Shown: piece by piece, positions 12,542 to 24,941 of the stretch | How the letters are laid out: each line of letters begins with the position of its first letter | How positions within the stretch are numbered: the first letter of the stretch is position 1 | From: Krasilnikovozyma curviuscula | Lineage: Eukaryota; Basidiomycota; Tremellomycetes; Cystofilobasidiales; Mrakiaceae | DNA: 64,000 nt | Direction of reading: 5' to 3' | Assembly: GCA_014825775.1 (NCBI GenBank) | Contig: MVAQ01000054.1 | Location: 1-64,000, forward strand | Translations under genes and position numbers: made by a program | Notes under the pieces: model-generated | The model's database searches: none | What the model was told of the DNA's origin: nothing | The model's input: only the letters and a program-made list of their open reading frames with translations

Positions 12542-13765
12542 TCAGCTCGGTTTGTAGAGCGCCTTGGTTTGTGGGATAAAACGACGAACAGGATTGACGG
12601 TATTCACCGCTTCGTGTTCTGGCAATTTCATCAGAGTATCCTTCCCAGATCCATATAATATACTCCACCCCCGACTATTGCCTGCTGTTGACGCTGTCCG
12701 CAGCGCGCGAGATTCACGTTGCGCTCGCCGACGAGCGTCTTCCTTTGATGTCCACTTTGCTAAATTCTGTGAGATCAACGAAGATGGTCAGTATAAAAAG
12801 CCAACGGAAGAGGAGACGAGAAGACCGTTTTTCGAAAGCAACACTGCCATTCCACCAAAATAAACCAACGTCGTCACTCCCAACGCGTCAACATCAGACC
12901 TCCTACATTGCATTCTTGATATAGAGAAACAAAATACGCATTACACGCACTGCAAGCATGCGACGTGTAACGTTACCTCCAGCCAGCCGCAGCAGCCAAC
13001 GACACCTGCGAGCGACATTCCAATTTTGAAACATGAAAAGGGCGAGCGACTCACATTCGCTATCCTCTGCTCCTCCATCTGTTCCTCCGTCATGAGCTCC
13101 TGAGCGGGCAGACCAGTACCATCCGCAGCCGTCGTCTCACCCCCTCTGACATATCCATAGCCCTTCTTCACCAAACTTCCCCCCCTCGTCAGCGTACTTC
13201 CAATGACTCCTATCCCGCCAAGATTGACCGCTGAAGAAGATGCATTGGATGAGCTGTTTGTTGTCTGTCGTATAGGGTGCCCGCGTTCCAAGTCGACCCA
13301 GCCGTCTGGAGTAGGGGAGTATGTAGGGTCTGAGGGGTGTTCACGACCTTTTCCTTTGCTATTCCACGAATTCTGAGGCTGCTGCTGAAGTTCAAACTCC
13401 TCTGTACGATGGCCACCATTACTGCTTCCATCGTAGGCATCATCTGAGAGGACCAAATACCCTTTCGTTTGTTTACCAGCGACGAACCCGTTTGAGGGCG
13501 GTGTTGGCGAGGCAATAATAGGTCCTGCTGTATACGATGGTTCTAATGGAGCTACATGGGCCGTATTCGTATTATTACTGGGAGTACTGGAGCAATTTTC
13601 AGGTATTGGTAGTGCTGATGAAGCTCTGTGGGTCGCTGCTGAGTCTGTTGAGGATCGAGGGGAGCGAGGGGGTGAGGTCGACGAACTGGCATGGAAGCTC
13701 ATGCTGCCGAAATTTCGTAGAGAAGGAGTGACAGGACCACCTGGGGTTGCGTGGTGGAGCGGCAA
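12542..13765 (-). CDS. Ser-rich hypothetical protein with basic C-terminal segment
   Basis: Start at 13765 (MPLHHATPGGPVTPS). Exon 1 runs to 13055 and is Ser/Thr/Asn-rich with GWVDLERGHPIR and TEEQMEEQRIAN at its end (donor AAT|GTGAGT). Exon 2 (12766-12542) continues in frame as NLAKWTSKEDARRRAQRESR and ends TKALYKPS. The joining intron would be 288 nt, long for this genome, so a small middle exon could be missed. Gly/Tyr-rich VKKGYGYVRGG precedes the acidic EEQMEEQR stretch. Likely a cytosolic protein with a short helical C-terminal region; no known domain is recognised. About 311 aa as modelled. Confidence 0.55.
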
Positions 13766-14010
13766 GGACAGGACAATGCAATGGAAGTGGTTTGGACAGG
13801 ATGGGGTTGGGAGGACTAATGAAACTCTGAGCGAGGAAGTTTCACAGCTATTCGAGGTAAGATCTATTTAATTTTACACGACTCGTTCCTTTTCTCCTTT
13901 TAAACCTGCCCACGAATAAAAACAATAAAGAACCAAAAGTGCCCACAACTAAAATAACCAAAAGTGATCTATCCCAGCGCATCTTCCCAACTGCGTCTCA
14001 CCGTGCTAGC

Positions 14011-14380
14011 CTAATCCTCCAGGTACGCTACAAACTGCTTCTGTCCCATCGATGATGACAGCTTCACGTTCAAAGCATCGCAGAACCACCGATACTGGAG
14101 TCGCCCTACCACCAGCTTCTCCAGATCCGGGTGTGCAGCGCCTTGTTTATATCTTCTTCATCAGGCTGAGCGGCCTCGTTCGAGGATGATGAAGCAAATC
14201 TTGACGAGACCTAAAGAAGAATTATGGCGATTGAGTTGATGAACTACGATAACTGAGAAGGAAATACTGCGTAGCTTGAACATGAATAGGTAACTGGAAT
14301 AAGATGAAGAATGCTAAGTAAGGTACCTCGTCAGCACTTACGCGGTAGCAATCTCCGTATTTCCATCTTATGATTTCCAT
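14011..14380 (-). pseudogene. Small gene with apparent 1-nt frameshift
   Basis: Exon 1 (14380-14342) reads MEIIRWKYGDCYR and ends in a good donor (CGC|GTAAGT). Exon 2 (14210-14011) starts after TTTAG and reads VSSRFASSSSNEAAQPDEED in one frame. From about 14120 a different frame takes over, HPDLEKLVVGRLQYRWFCDA, ending MGQKQFVAYLED before TAG. The two exons total 239 nt, one short of a multiple of three. Both halves look protein-like, so a single missing base near 14120-14130 (real mutation or sequencing error) would explain it. The predicted product would be about 79 aa. In the present frame translation stops after IWRSWW. I do not recognise the family. Confidence 0.45.
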
Positions 14381-14838
14381 TGGAAGTTGCTTTTTACTTG
14401 TAAAGAGATGAAACGATATCGATCAGCTATGTGAAAAACTCTCGACGGGTTAACCCCGCGAAAGGTCATCACGCTCAGAATTCACCAATCCGTATTCTTC
14501 CCAAAAGAATGAAAGCTTGAGCTTATTGGACCAAACACAGTTGGAGATTTTTTTGAGCGTCTAGTAACTGAGGTTCCAAATTCTAGATACACCCTAACCA
14601 ATCTTCGTTCACTCATCGAGGTTAGGCGGTACTATTAGAGAGGCATGACTGCCATACTGTGAGTGCTAAAGACTAGGGCTTGAAACGATTAAAAAGGGAG
14701 GGAAATGCCTTGGGAGCATCTAGATGTCCGTCTACACTTTTCTTGGATCTTCCGTCCTAAAAGCACAAGCAAGGGCGATTCATGCTTTCCTCATCGTCCA
14801 AGGTTAACTAAACGTCGAACTAAAAAAATGTCGTGTTT

Positions 14839-16550
14839 TCATATATTTCGTAAATAGTTCCTCCCTATTAGATATGATTCGTCTCCACTTGATAAAGTCT
14901 CTGCTGTTAGTGTCGAAGCGGTGGTGTTGATGGGCGGCGGGGGTATATGCGCTGGAGGATGACCATGAGAACGCGGTTTGTAGATGATAACGATCTAATG
15001 GACAGAAGAAAAACAGCAATCAGCTCGAAAATGAGCCCTCCAGCTTGAAAATGACAACAAAAAAGAACTTACGATGACACCGACAATACAGAGTACGAGC
15101 AAGAAGATGCAGCTCCTCCTTCCAGCTCTACCCTGATACACCATAGCAGTCTTCAACTCCTCAACCGCACCTTCCATCTCTCGTCCAACATTCTCAATAT
15201 TCCACTCAACTGAATCCATCATTGTACCCTGCTCTACGACGAGTGTGTTCATCTCTCGGAAGAGCTCAGCGAGCTCTGTTATTGACTGTGCGATGCTCGT
15301 GAGTTCTTGATCACGTCGTGCTAGAGCTTCATCGTTCGGCGACACTGTTTCTTGTAGTAGCGATTGTGACTGACGAACAAAACCGCCGTGTCAGCAGTAG
15401 TGGACAATGAAGGGAAATGTAGTGTTGGGTTCTTGGTCCTGCCGAAAAACACTCACCACTTGTAAATCATCCTCCATCTCCTCCAATCCAGCACTAGGCC
15501 CTCTGATAGCACCACTGGCAACCAACAGATCCTGATTCTTTGTCGCGTGCCCTTGGAGCTTCTGCATGTACTCCCTCTGTTTTCTCCGGAAACTCGCACT
15601 GAGATCCTGCACTTTCGAAGCAAGATTTCTTTGCACGTTTGCTGCACTGATCTTTTCTGCATTTGAGTGGGTTGGGGAGCTGCGGTGTGTGATTTTTTTT
15701 ATGAGGGACTGAGATTTGCGAAAGTCCTGTAGGCAGAAAGAAGTGCTGAGTCAATCAACATGTTCGATCTTTCACCACACTGAAAACACAACTGTCTTGT
15801 TTTTCGAGATCAATGAAAAGAACGACAGAAATACTCGCTTTCGTTATTGACTGCGTCTGTCGTTCGATTTCCCGTTCTTCAGCCGTTCGGTCTTTGAAGC
15901 CAGGTAGCACATGCTTTGCGTGAAGTTTATCGAGTATTGCAACTGACAGATTAGGGAGTTATTGACTATGTCAGAGTTTCAACCACAAAAGAAGAGAAAT
16001 GCCGGCTGGACGAAGGGAGTGCATTGAGCAACGTAATAGACTCACCTTTATTGCCTATCCCAGACAGCAACTCCTCTACCTCATCAGATATATCCACCCT
16101 GTAATAAAGAGCCACCAGCATGCAAGTTAAAAGCAGAAAGCCAGCCATTTTTAGTCAATCTCGCCTCTCAACCCGAATCCAAAATGAAGCACGCAGCCGA
16201 CTCACCAAGGCGGTGGTAAGCCCTCCTCAGGCTCCATATCGATCCTATGCTGTTGCTGATCTAGCTTACTGCCTCTCCTGCCAGCCATTAGCCCGAGAGA
16301 CTCGTCGTCCTCCTCATCCTCCCGCCCTCCGTACCCTGGGTAGGCTGAAGAACGTCGACGTGATTCCGCACCTGGATGGCCAAAGGTCGACCGGATGGAA
16401 AGGAAGAATAACGTGCGAGATCTTATTACTGGTCTTTTACGTCGTACAGGTTGAATTTCAGGTCGATTTCAAACGGTGAAGAGTCAGAGGCCAGGGAAAT
16501 GCTACGCAGCATGATGGGGCTGTTTACTCACTTTGAGGACGAGCTGGCAT
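14839..16550 (-). CDS. TLG2: t-SNARE syntaxin of the Tlg2 / syntaxin-16 family
   Basis: The spliced protein starts MPARPQ (16550) and continues IIRSRTLFFLSIRSTFGHPG, matching the conserved Tlg2 N-terminal peptide, which binds the Sec1/Munc18 protein Vps45. It then has an acidic Arg-rich segment, WVDISDEVEELLSGIGNK, and Habc helices with FRRKQREYMQKLQG. The SNARE motif is encoded at about 15345-15070: RDQELTSIAQSITELAELFREMN, with the central Gln in VVEQGTMMDSVEWNIE. A C-terminal membrane anchor spans the last intron: RRSCIFLLVLCIVGVI|IVIIYKPRS. The stop is at 14839-14841. It acts at the trans-Golgi/endosome, in retrograde and Cvt-like traffic. Another SNARE, Bos1, lies 6 kb away on the same strand. 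Confidence 0.92.
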
Positions 16551-17036
16551 TCGAGGAGGACGAAGGCCCGTATAGATCTGCCATTCAAAGATTTCCCCCC
16601 TTTCTCCAATATTATTCCACCTGGGCTGGGGACACTGTTTTGAATTGGCTCTGTTGTCGTGTAAAGTTTGTCGCTTGCACAATGGAGCGGAGATGAAATC
16701 ATCAACGCGCCACCTCTCTTTGATCATCTCCCTTTGATCATAAATCAAAAGTTAAAATTGGGAGATACCTCGAAAGCTTTGCCGAAGGATCAAACTAACG
16801 ATGTAGTATGAGGGAGGGGCACTCAAGAGCAATCAAGGATGTCTGAAGGTTGTGTAGCATTACTATGGGCTGTATAGTACAACTGAACGTTCAAATTGTG
16901 TCATAAAAGGACTCCCTAAAGAAAACAGCAGAGAGAGAGATATATGTTGAAAGCTGAACTATGGACCTAACCAACTCAAAGGGCGAAATGAATGGTGTGG
17001 CTAGTGATTGGGGCGCAGCAAAGCGGAGCGTTGGAT
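16551..17036. other. Intergenic region between TLG2 start and OM14-like 3' end
   Basis: No convincing coding signal. ORFs at 16451-16696 (+) and 16524-16748 (-) overlap each other and the Tlg2 first exon, and are probably chance. It should hold the TLG2 promoter and the 3' UTR of the OM14-like gene. Confidence 0.4.
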
Positions 17037-18051
17037 TTACTTGTCGTTTCCATCGAAGTTCTTCTTACTGAAGTACACTGAAGCTCCGTAGCTACAGTGA
17101 GCGAAAGAGATCACTGTCAGTCCACAACCACGACGGTTTCGCACAGGATCACTATGGAAGAACAACTCACGATTGTAGGGAGAATAATCCTACCAACGAA
17201 GCAGTGACACCACCGATAACCTTTCGATCAATTCTCTTGCCGGAAGTGTGGTCCTTGTATCCCTTGTAGCCAACGGCACTGAGGATGGCGAGGTCGAAAG
17301 CGGCGAAGAGTGGAACGAAGATCTTTGGCTTCTTGAGATGCGCGACGACGAGCTTGTAGGCCTACCATAATAAGAAGGACATGGACAAATGGTCAATTAA
17401 TCTTCAGCAAATGATCAGGGGTAGTGATTGCAGGGGGGAAAGGTTTACCTTCACAACAGCAACCTCCACCTCACCTTCCTTCTTTGCGAGGTACTTCTTC
17501 GCCTTCTTGGCCTCAGCTTTGGCTTCCTTAGCAACCTTCTTCGCCTCAACTTCAGCTTCGTGAGCAAGATGAGCAGCTTCCTTCTTTACCTTCTCAGCCT
17601 CAGCCTTGGCTTCCTGCTCAACTGTGGTTTGGGTCTATCGGAGATGACGAAATGTAGAAGGGAGGAGCGACATAAACTAGGTCAGCATACAGAACCACAC
17701 CTACACACACCCTTCAAGGGAGCATGATATACTACATGTCCATTCTTAATAGCAAACCAGCTTGGATTTCTCTCGAAGGGAAGAACGAATTCTCACCTCT
17801 GGGTGTTCTAAAAAATCGCTCTTGACGACAGTCACTCCCGATCCGACATCAGGAATAGTCACAGGGGTTTCACCATCGAAGTGACCTTCCAAGAGACCAG
17901 CATCAGGTACCGGTTGTTCATCCACAGGTGGGCTGCAATATAAGGAAAAGAAGAGCGAGGGGAAGCCAATCAGGCAATGCCTTAGGCCGCTTGAGATACA
18001 TGAGTTGTTCGATACTTACGCGTTGTGGGCAGCGACAGCAGCGTAAGACAT
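17037..18051 (-). CDS. OM14-like mitochondrial outer membrane protein
   Basis: Start at 18051 (MSYAAVAAHNAPP), stop 17037-17039 after FDGNDK. The N-terminal half is acidic with TPVTIPDVGSGVTVV. A highly charged Ala/Lys/Glu helix follows (EQEAKAEAEKVKKEAAHLAHE, EAKAEAKKAKKYLAKK), then a hydrophobic C-terminal region with segments around FVPLFAAFDLAILSAVGYKG and VIGGVTASLVGLFSL. This layout, an MSYAAxAAHN start plus charged linker and C-terminal membrane helices, resembles fungal OM14-domain proteins. In yeast OM14 sits in the mitochondrial outer membrane and helps dock ribosomes. Assignment rests on pattern memory, not alignment. Confidence 0.7.
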
Positions 18052-18326
18052 GATTCTTTGAAGAAATGTGATGAGTAGTTGGAGGGATGGACGAGGCTGA
18101 GCGGATGATGTAGTGAAGGGGGAACTTCTGGCTGCCGCTCGAATTCGCTGCCCTGCAAGGACGGAAGGCCGATGACGTTTTGTTTTTCCATTTTTTGTCA
18201 CAGGCCTTCGCGTGGGTTTGCAACACATGAAGATGAAATGGCTCAATTGATGGATACAAGTTAATGAGTTTTTGAGCTTCAATGACCAAATAGGTATATT
18301 TGGGCACTCGTGAAGACTTCGGAGAA

Positions 18327-21300
18327 TTACTTCGTACCCAAACCTGACTTCGTGTTCTTCACAATCGCAACGATTCTATGAGGGAGAGCGAGTGGAAAGG
18401 AGGTCAGTATCTGTGTAACATAGGGGAAGGTGTTAAGAGAGAAGGACTCACGGGACGCTCAAACCTCCGTCGCCTTTACCGATCTTAGTACCCTCCGTCC
18501 AACCCATCTTCGACAACAACTTATGACCGAGATTGTCCTCGCCAATTTTGGCAGCTCCTTCACCAACGACGTCACCATCACGTTTCCTGGTGTTTTGGCT
18601 GGTGAGAGCAGAGGAACCATATCGACCTGGCATGGTGTAGTTTCCATCCTGCTTGCGAGACCAAGACGCCTCCATGAAGTCTTGTCCGTTCCGTGCGTTC
18701 GATACTTTAAGAATGTGATTGAGTTTAGACTGGTTGACATTCATTCCGGATCTTGACGTCTTGTACAGAATTCTGAGACGAACGCAGGGGAAAAAATCAG
18801 CACCGATCGAACAAACAGCCAGGGGAATTTGAACTCACGTGAACCGAGCTCGGCCTTTACCTTCACTCTTACTCTTCAGAGTATAGCAATCAGCTATCAG
18901 ATGAACTCTCCTCCTAGACTCCTTTTCCATTGGCGGTAAACTCATGCTCGTCTTCCCTAGATCCAGCAAGAACTTCTTGATCTCATGATTGAGGTCCATC
19001 AAATTCGTCATGCCTGCTTTTTTCTTCTTATCCTGGAACGGCATAAACTCATCATCCGAGTCTTCCACGAACGACTTAGATTTTGAGTTCTTCTTCTTCT
19101 TTTTGTTGTGGGTCGACTTGTAGAGATTTTGAGCGGCTTCGAGCTTCTCCAGCTCTCGTTGACGCTTGAACTCGGCTTTCTTCTGACGATCCTTCTCCCA
19201 TTGATCCTGGAGGATTGGTGGAACATGCTTGTTTTTGTTTTTCTTAGACACTGGAATAGCTGTACAAGGAATGGAAGATTTCAGCCCTGCTTTGTAATGG
19301 CTGAGAACAACCAATGTACTCACCCACTGCGAAGTCATCCTCGTCGCTGAAGTCACCGAAAGCATCGTAATCTCCATTAGCAACATCCTTGAGCCTACTG
19401 AAGAGCTTCTTTCGCGACGCCCTGTCCTTTCCTTGGATCACTCCGAGATGGTCATCCATCATAGCCTGAAATTATCGAAGCAGAAGTGAGTTCCAGTTCA
19501 CTTAGTAGACAAATGACAAAATTCTCACCTGTATGAAATCTTCATCCTCATCAGCCCAAGTATTTCTACCTTGAAACAATCCGCCATCTTCCTCGCCACT
19601 GTCTTGTTCGTCCATCATCCTCCCTTTACCATTCCTGTGCTTCTTCTTTTTCTTATTGTTTTTGTTTATAATATGAGTCTGGTTATTGAATCCTGTCGTC
19701 AATTGACGAGCATCCTGTAGGGACCTTCGAACGGCCGCAGCGAGATCGCCGTTCATCTCCTCATCTTCACTCTCGTCTTCGTCTTCCGAGTAGGTGTACT
19801 TCTCATCTTCGCTCTCATCTTCCTCGTCCTCCGATTCGTCTTCCTCATCCGAGACACCTTCACCGATCATCATGCTCTCATCCACCTCAACCTCAATATC
19901 CATACTGCCATCTTCATCTTCATCTGTAACCCACCCATCCCCACCTTCATCTGATCCAGAAGCATCATCAGAATCAGAATCATCCTCCTGCCTCTGAAGA
20001 ACAGACAGCCGATGGTCCGTAACGGTCTCCTCGCCCTGCTGGTTCCCCCCCAATGCAGCTCTGATGAACGACTGCAACACTTCTTGATCTTCGTCGTCAT
20101 CGCCGTCATCTTCATCATCAGAGTCCTTCCTACCAGTGTTCAAGATGTAATCCGCCAAGATTTCATCTTCCTCAATCTGCTTCCTAGTTCTGAAGACTTG
20201 ATTCTTTATGGCTTCTTTTATGTCATGGTTCTTTTTTATTTTGGGAGGTGGAGGACCGGACGAGCCCCAATCGATATCGCCTTCGTCTTCATCCATTGCC
20301 TCCCTTATTTCGTTCTCCTTGAGAGTCGCATTTTGACGACGGCGAAGTTGCTTAGCTCGTTTACCTGCTTTCTTTGAGAGCTTTTGGTTGGTGGAAGGGT
20401 GGATGACGGGAGCAGTCGCTGTGGCTGGAACAGCGATGAATGAGTCAGAGTTGATTAGAGTCGAAATTTTCTTTGCTGCTGCTGAAAGGACTGGAGCAGC
20501 AGCAGGTGCTATTGGCACGAGAGTGGAAGCTGGAGGTGATGGAGGGACTGATGCTGATGGGGTTGCTTGTACCTTTGGGATAAAGACGATCTCTTCGTCG
20601 TCGTCGTCGTCTTCGCCAAGGATTGCACTGGGAACAGCTGCTGGTATCTTGATTGGACTCGACATGTTGACATCTTGGCCGTCGGTAACTGGCACTTCTC
20701 CTTCCTCATCAATGTAGAACAAGGGCGTTGGAATAACTTCTTCGCATTGTTGAATCCCAGTTTCCATCTGGGTCGTATTCGGGACTTCAATGGAGGTAGT
20801 CTCGACGGTCGCAGTAAGTACTTCGACAGAAGTAGCAGAGCCCGGCGCAACAGCCATCAGATCCAAAGCCGCTTCAACCAGGTCCATATCAGTTTCATGG
20901 TTGTGGATATCTTGCTGAGAAGATGACGGAGCTGAGTAAGGTATCTGCCGAGCTGAGGTTGTAAATTCGGTTGACGCTGGGAGAAGCGAGCATGAATCTG
21001 ATTTCTCTTCTGCCGTAGGAATTTGAGTGAAAGCTAAGAAGAGTCTCCTTCAGAACAATTGACCTATAAGAGTGAACGTTAAACATAACTTACCTTGACT
21101 ACCCAGCTCAATCACATTGTCATTCTCAATTTTGACCTCCGTCACTTCGCCTTCCTGGAAAAGCGTGCCAGCCTTAACAAAATTGATAGGCCTGAAGCTT
21201 CCCGATACAGCACCGTACGAGTTCGAGCCTCTGCCCCTTAAAGGTGAATCGAACCCTCCTTTCCCACCACCACGGCCAGCCCCAATGCCACCTTTCACCT

Positions 21301-21735
21301 TCCCAAACGGCGATGAATTCTGATTTCGACTCCCCTCTTTCAATAACGAGTCCAAAGCGGCTTGCTGTTTTGCACCGAGTCCCAAGTGAGGGGTAGAGCT
21401 GCCTGAAGGTGTTCCTGGAGCAGAAGACAGAGTTTCGTCTCGGAACGTGTAACCTCCTTGACGTGGAGCGACGGGTCGTTCTTTTGGAATGAAAGGTGTG
21501 GTTGGAATTGATGCTACAACAGCCCAAAGCTCAGCCTTTGAGAAGGAGAAGAAACTTGAAGAATCTACTAACTCGATGGTGTAGCAGGTGTTATATCATC
21601 GTAATTGAAGGCGACACTCTGAAAGCTACCGTTCAAGCTTGAGCCTCTTCCTCGTCCGCCTCTTTTTCCTCCTCGAACCCCACGACTATTACTTGGATAA
21701 GATGGAGAGGCGTATGGTGATCCTCTATGAGCCAT
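18327..21735 (-). CDS. SQS1: G-patch and R3H protein, Sqs1-like splicing/ribosome factor
   Basis: Start at 21735 with an RGG-rich N-terminus (MAHRGSPYASPS, GGKRGGRGRGSS), stop at 18327-18329 after SGLGTK. The middle (about 20880-19500) is very acidic, with long Asp/Glu runs and KKAGKRAKQLRRRQ. Next come basic Lys-rich stretches, then an R3H-like region (LMDLNHEIKKFLLDLGKTSM ... RRRVHLIADCY). The C-terminal G-patch is split by the last intron: EDNLGHKLLSKMGWTEGTKI, GKGDGGLSVP|IVAIVKNTKSGLG. R3H followed by a C-terminal G-patch is the Sqs1/Pfa1 arrangement; yeast Sqs1 activates the helicase Prp43 in spliceosome disassembly and ribosome maturation. Nuclear/nucleolar location expected. Confidence 0.85.
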
Positions 21736-21925
21736 CTCTTGAATTTCTTATGTGGATTCGAGATGGGTGTTTTGAGTCAGGCAAACCTCGTGCGGACGCG
21801 GTTCAACGCCGTGACAGATCAAAGGTTATTAATCAGTGATTTTAAAGCAGAGTCTCTATTAAGGTGGCTTCTCTCGCAGAATTGCTCTAATATATCATCG
21901 ACTAAGTATAATTTTACAAAGAAGC

Positions 21926-23176
21926 CTATCCTAGGTAGTGCCAGATCACCCAAAACATGAACAGTGTAAAGGCTGAACCGAGCCCAAGAATCCATCGATC
22001 CTGTGTACTGAATTATAGTAATCAGTTCGTTAGTTGAGGCCCAAAACGTGATTGTGAGGGTGACAGATGGCGATAGATGATAAATGAGTGAACAGGAAGG
22101 CAAGAGCGCAATGGAGGGACACAAACAAAAATGCATCAGAGTCGTTTTCTCAACCCCTCACGCCTCTCAAATGGAACCACTTACCTTCTCCTTTCGACCC
22201 AACCAACAACTTGTCGACCACCCTTGATACCATTGGCTGCGTCCAACAACCTCTTCTGCGTACCCTTCAACCAACCTTTCTGCTCCTTCAGCCCTCCCCA
22301 AATCTCTTGCCCTTTAGCAATCAGCTCATCCAGCTGACTCTCCGTATTATTGATGAACGTGTCTTCCCGCAGAGCGTGATTTTGGCGTGGGTTATTGGGT
22401 CGGAAAGAGAACGGTGATTCAGAGGTTGAGGACTGCTGGGCGTTGGTGGAGAAGAGCTCGGATCGCTGTTGGGACTGGAAGCCGTTAGGAGCGACGCCGT
22501 TAGATGCAGAGGTGTGTATGATGGAGGATGTTCGATGACGGGTCGTAGGTGACGAGCTGCCGTTGGCACCCGTAAAGAGTGCTGCTCGAGTCGCTGACGC
22601 TTGCTAGAGACGGACCAAAAAGTAACAAACAAATAAAGAATCAATCAGAAATCTTCCAATATGAACATCACATCGAACTCAGGAGCGAAACGCAGGGATG
22701 AACGTGGACAAACTTCTTACCTGCTGTGCAAGTTGTTTCTTCAGGTCAGTGAACTGATTCCTATACCGAACATAATCGTCTCTGAACTTGGATACTCGCC
22801 TATAAATTCCCAAAGATACACCAAGTTAGGCCCTTGAGAACTGCGAACGACCCGACAGGGGGGAAGAAACAGGTATATGCTCACTGCAATGCCTTTTCCT
22901 TCTTGACAGCAACGATTTCCTGCTTCGCCATCGAATCGTAGTCCTCTACCGTCCTAGAGAACGCAGCTAAACTGGCTCCTATCTGGCCTGTATCATCATC
23001 CAACCGCCCAAAGTAATCAGCGCAAAGGGGAGCTGAGTACAGGAGCTTTCGTTAAGCCAGAAGACATAACACTTACCTTGTAGAGACGCCGACGGCTCTA
23101 CTGCTTGAGCCATCGAATCGAGGTCATTCTGTAGCGATTGGGTCTGCCGCAGACCTAGGTTGTACAGGGAGTTCAT
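21926..23176 (-). CDS. BOS1: ER-Golgi v-SNARE Bos1 (membrin family)
   Basis: Starts MNSLYNLGLRQTQSLQNDLD at 23176, the typical Bos1/membrin N-terminus. It continues with helical segments (SRTVEDYDSMAKQEIVAVKK, FRDDYVRYRNQFTDLKKQ). A Ser-rich linker follows, then the SNARE region NTESQLDELIAKGQEIWGGL, and a C-terminal anchor encoded in the last exon (WILGLGSAFTLFMFWVIW), ending HYLG before the stop at 21926-21928. The last exon acceptor (TTCAG|TACACAGG) keeps the frame. Bos1 works in fusion of ER-derived COPII vesicles with the Golgi. Several short introns, about 60-70 nt. Confidence 0.9.
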
Positions 23177-23370
23177 GGTGAGGCCAACGTGGAAGTTAGC
23201 GAATGAAAATGTGTTGTGACGCCGGTTTCGTCGAGAGCGAGCGAGCGTCAGTGCGCCACTTTTAATCGAGTTGTATATTGGTTTCACGGATTCTTGCTCT
23301 TGTGAGTAATACATCAATTTTCAAATGGGCCGTAGATATGATTGGCTTTCAAAACGTGGATGTATTTTGT

Positions 23371-24941
23371 CTAGTCTAGCACAGCGTACTTTTGCAGGTT
23401 CTCCGGTAGCTCATCCCAAAGCGCCTTCTCCTTCAACCACTTCTTCGAAAACAATCTAGTTTGGTATCTGTCGAGTGCAAGCGAGAGAAGGAGTGAAAGT
23501 CAGTTTACTTGTCCTGTTATACAGCATCTATTTTACACGAAGCTGTCGCAACAAACTCACCTGTAAGCACCATCACACAAGACGGTCACAACCGTCTTTC
23601 CAGCACCTAACCGCTCGGCAACCTTCACAGCAGCAACCATGTTCAAAGCACTCGAAGCGCCGACATACAAGCCTTCCTTATCTAGGAGGTGGTACACCAT
23701 CCTGATCGAGTCCGCATCAGGCACATGGACACTCCCATCGAGCTTCTCAAAGTCCGGGGCCAAGTTGTCGGTGATCCTTCCCTGACCGATACCTTCCGTG
23801 ATGGACCCTGTTCCAGTTCGTTCGAGCGTCTTGCCCTGGGTCTCTACCGCTTTGGCGAGGACAGACCCGGGAGGATCCGCAAGGAAGCAAAGAACGCGCC
23901 CGTTGGAGATGGACTTCAGGTAGGCGGTCGTTCCTGCCAGGGTACCCCCGGTACCAGTTGCACAGGTGAAAGCATCGAGCTTTCCTTCTGTTTGGGCCCA
24001 GATCTAGCGGATCATCGCGGCCATCAGCCAAGCACTTCGACCGAAATGGGGGGGAACGATGGACGTACCTCTGGACCAGTGGAATCAATGTGAGCTTGTC
24101 GGTTGGCTACGTTGTCAAATTGATTGGTCCATACTGCGTTGTCTAAGCTTTCAGCGTATCGTTTCGCCTGGTGGTTGTAGTTCATTGGGTCGGTGAACGC
24201 AACGGCTGAATTTCAAAGAGAACCAACTTCGGATTAACAAGACTAGATTCAGGTACAAAATGAAAACATGAATCGACTAACCTGGGACTGGACGAACGTC
24301 AGCCCCCAGCATTTTAAGAAGATCGATCTTCTCTTGAGACTGATTGCAAGATGGGAGGCTGCGGATTAGTCCAGAAAGACTTGTTTAGAAGAAGGATGAT
24401 ACTTACCTGGTTGGAAGGCATGTAGATAACACACTTGTATCCCAGAGACCGACAAACACTGATGCAGAAACAATGTTAGCGATCTTCTGGAGCTAGAGGA
24501 CTCACTTCCGAGCAAACTCACTGAGCAAGCCCAATACCGGTATTTCCAGCGGTACCTTCAACAACAGTTCCTCCAGGCTTCAAAAGCCCTGTCTTCTCAG
24601 CGTCTCTCACAAGCCACAGTGCAGCTCTGTCCTTGACACTTCCACCTGGGTTCTGAAACTCTGCTTTGGCGTAGATTTTTGATGAAGTTTGGGCTGAGAG
24701 GGATGGGATTTCGATCAAAGGAGTGTTTCTAGTGGCCAGAAGGAACAGCAGTAAGCTGGGGGTGTCTGAATCAAGAGGAAGATGCAGAAGAGGAGCTGTA
24801 CCCGATTGTTCCAGTGAAACCAGTAACTGGGGCAGCAGAGGTAACGAAAGTCCTCTTGGACGACGAGGCCACAGCTACTTGGGTGAACCGTTTGAGCATT
24901 TCAGTTCTCTTCTTGCGATAGATTTGGTTCGAGGATGACAT
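23371..24941 (-). CDS. Cysteine synthase (O-acetylserine/serine sulfhydrylase), likely mitochondrial
   Basis: PLP-dependent fold type II enzyme. Exon 1 ends GFTGTIG and joins [11 protein letters not shown] by a short intron. The PLP-lysine motif [13 protein letters not shown] and the phosphate-binding loops [12 protein letters not shown] and [11 protein letters not shown] are present, as is [12 protein letters not shown] near the end. It ends [12 protein letters not shown], stop at 23371-23373. The N-terminus contains a basic, Ser-rich, acid-poor stretch ([18 protein letters not shown]) that looks like a mitochondrial presequence. The second in-frame Met (24899) may be the real start; the upstream Met at 24941 is the outer limit. 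The best functional match is the yeast Mcy1/YGR012W-like group, whose physiological role is less clear than that of biosynthetic cysteine synthase. Confidence 0.88.
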
